Shown here: piece by piece, positions 14,225-14,589 of the stretch
How positions within the stretch are numbered: the stretch's first letter is position 1
Layout of the letters: every line of letters begins with the position of its first letter
Source: an uncultured Alistipes sp.
GTDB lineage: Bacteria; Bacteroidota; Bacteroidia; Bacteroidales; Rikenellaceae
Length of the DNA: 14,589 nt
Reading direction: 5' to 3'
NCBI GenBank assembly: GCA_900546005.1
Contig: URBJ01000055.1
Location: 1 to 14,589, forward strand
Notes under the pieces: model-generated
Database searches by the model: none
What the model was told of the DNA's origin: nothing
The model's input: the letters and a program-made list of their open reading frames with translations, nothing else
Made by a program: the position numbers and the translations under genes

Positions 14225-14282
14225 CAGCACACCTCTGCTTCCTTGCGAGGGAATTTCAAGAGCATTTCGTAATGCAACATAC

Positions 14283-14327
14283 AAACAGACTGATAGTACA
14301 TGTATACTTCAGTCTGTTTTTCTTTTA
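14283..14327 (+). terminator. Terminator after the GlsB-type gene
   Basis: An 11-bp perfect stem (AAACAGACTGA at 14283-14293, TCAGTCTGTTT at 14309-14319) continues, after one bulged T, into an AGTA/TACT inner stem with a 6-base loop. It is followed by TTTCTTTT. It lies 58 bases past the glsB stop and has the form of a strong intrinsic terminator on the plus strand. Confidence 0.88.
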
Positions 14328-14500
14328 AAAGCAATAAAAACGTCACCTTGCTACCTTGCTGCATTTTTCCTCTCTTCACCTCACCCCATCTCATCCCTTC
14401 GCCTCTCTTCCGCCCATCGCTCTGCTCTCTGGTTATTCCACTGCATAACATTTCTCCCCTTTCCTTGTCCTAAAGAATACTTCAAAAACATCCGGTAAAG
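14328..14500. other. Non-coding spacer, pyrimidine-rich on the plus strand
   Basis: The spacer after the glsB terminator shows no family-like reading frame. About 14364-14432 is strongly pyrimidine-rich on the plus strand (runs such as CCTCTCTTCACCTCACCCC), so the minus strand is a GA-rich tract. No promoter match, RNA gene or inverted repeat was recognised in it. With the terminators on both sides, the whole gene-free stretch 14225-14565 is two transcript ends facing each other. Confidence 0.4.
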
Positions 14501-14504
14501 CAAA

Positions 14505-14535
14505 GGGAGGATCGTCTCTTCAAAACGATCCTCCC
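14505..14535 (-). terminator. Terminator for the minus-strand gene at the right edge
   Basis: A perfect 11-bp stem (GGGAGGATCGT at 14505-14515, ACGATCCTCCC at 14525-14535) has a 9-base loop. On the minus strand it is followed by TTTGCTTTACC and it lies 30 bases past the stop codon of the partial gene at the edge. It could also stop plus-strand read-through, with CTCTTTATT after it on that side. Confidence 0.75.
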
Positions 14536-14565
14536 CCTCTTTATTCGTACGCTCGAGAAATTGCT

Positions 14566-14589
14566 TTACTTCACGGCGATCAACTTGTA
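14566..14589 (-). CDS. C-terminal end of an unidentified gene (partial)
   Basis: On the minus strand the last bases read in frame as seven codons ending in a stop: Y-K-L-I-A-V-K-stop, with TAA at 14568 to 14566. A terminator-like hairpin follows 30 bases later, which is what makes a real gene end likely. Seven residues are too few to name a family. The frame is inferred from the stop and hairpin position only. Confidence 0.4.
   Translation of the reverse strand, partial: YKLIAVK

Noticed and set aside
14203..14451. 82-codon minus-strand frame after the GlsB-type gene
   Set aside because: It runs through the glsB terminator stem and the polypyrimidine tract; composition follows the tract rather than a protein.

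Overview
The window looks like ordinary chromosomal DNA from a Bacteroidota gut bacterium, most plausibly Alistipes or another member of the Rikenellaceae. The evidence is the long Bacteroidota-type LepB, a PyrB-PyrI pair, a glycine-lipid acyltransferase pair, a plug-less outer-membrane barrel ending in Phe, and promoters of the Bacteroidota form (TTTG about 19 bp upstream of TAnnTTTG) with short leaders and little Shine-Dalgarno signal. The genus is an inference from general resemblance. I see no mobile element, CRISPR array, rRNA or tRNA.

Left part (1-4258, minus strand): a tight run reads dapB, lepB, yigZ-like, pyrB, pyrI, with gaps of about 11 to 35 bp. It has a promoter motif before dapB and a hairpin after pyrI. 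It joins lysine/diaminopimelate synthesis, export-signal cleavage, a YigZ/IMPACT-family protein and aspartate transcarbamoylase (catalytic plus regulatory chain) in one probable transcript.

Middle (4412-6465, plus strand): truA and galK are probably cotranscribed and end at a strong hairpin shared with the convergent operon to the right. The 4232-4430 gap between dapB and truA holds the two divergent promoters and no convincing gene.

Envelope operon (6511-11346, minus strand): a 995-residue secreted TPR-repeat protein is followed by a 584-residue outer-membrane barrel protein. Neither is assigned a function; this is the least understood part of the window.

Right part: rsmH (minus) stands alone, outside any division/cell-wall cluster, and is divergent from two plus-strand acyltransferase genes. 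These match the O-acyltransferase (GlsA type) and N-acyltransferase (GlsB type) of glycine-lipid synthesis. A terminator closes glsB. The last 260 bases hold a pyrimidine-rich spacer, a second terminator and the last seven codons of a minus-strand gene that runs off the edge.

Most genes are housekeeping. The items most worth follow-up are the TPR/barrel pair, the aminolipid pair, and several start codons that the promoter positions move downstream of the longest ORF.
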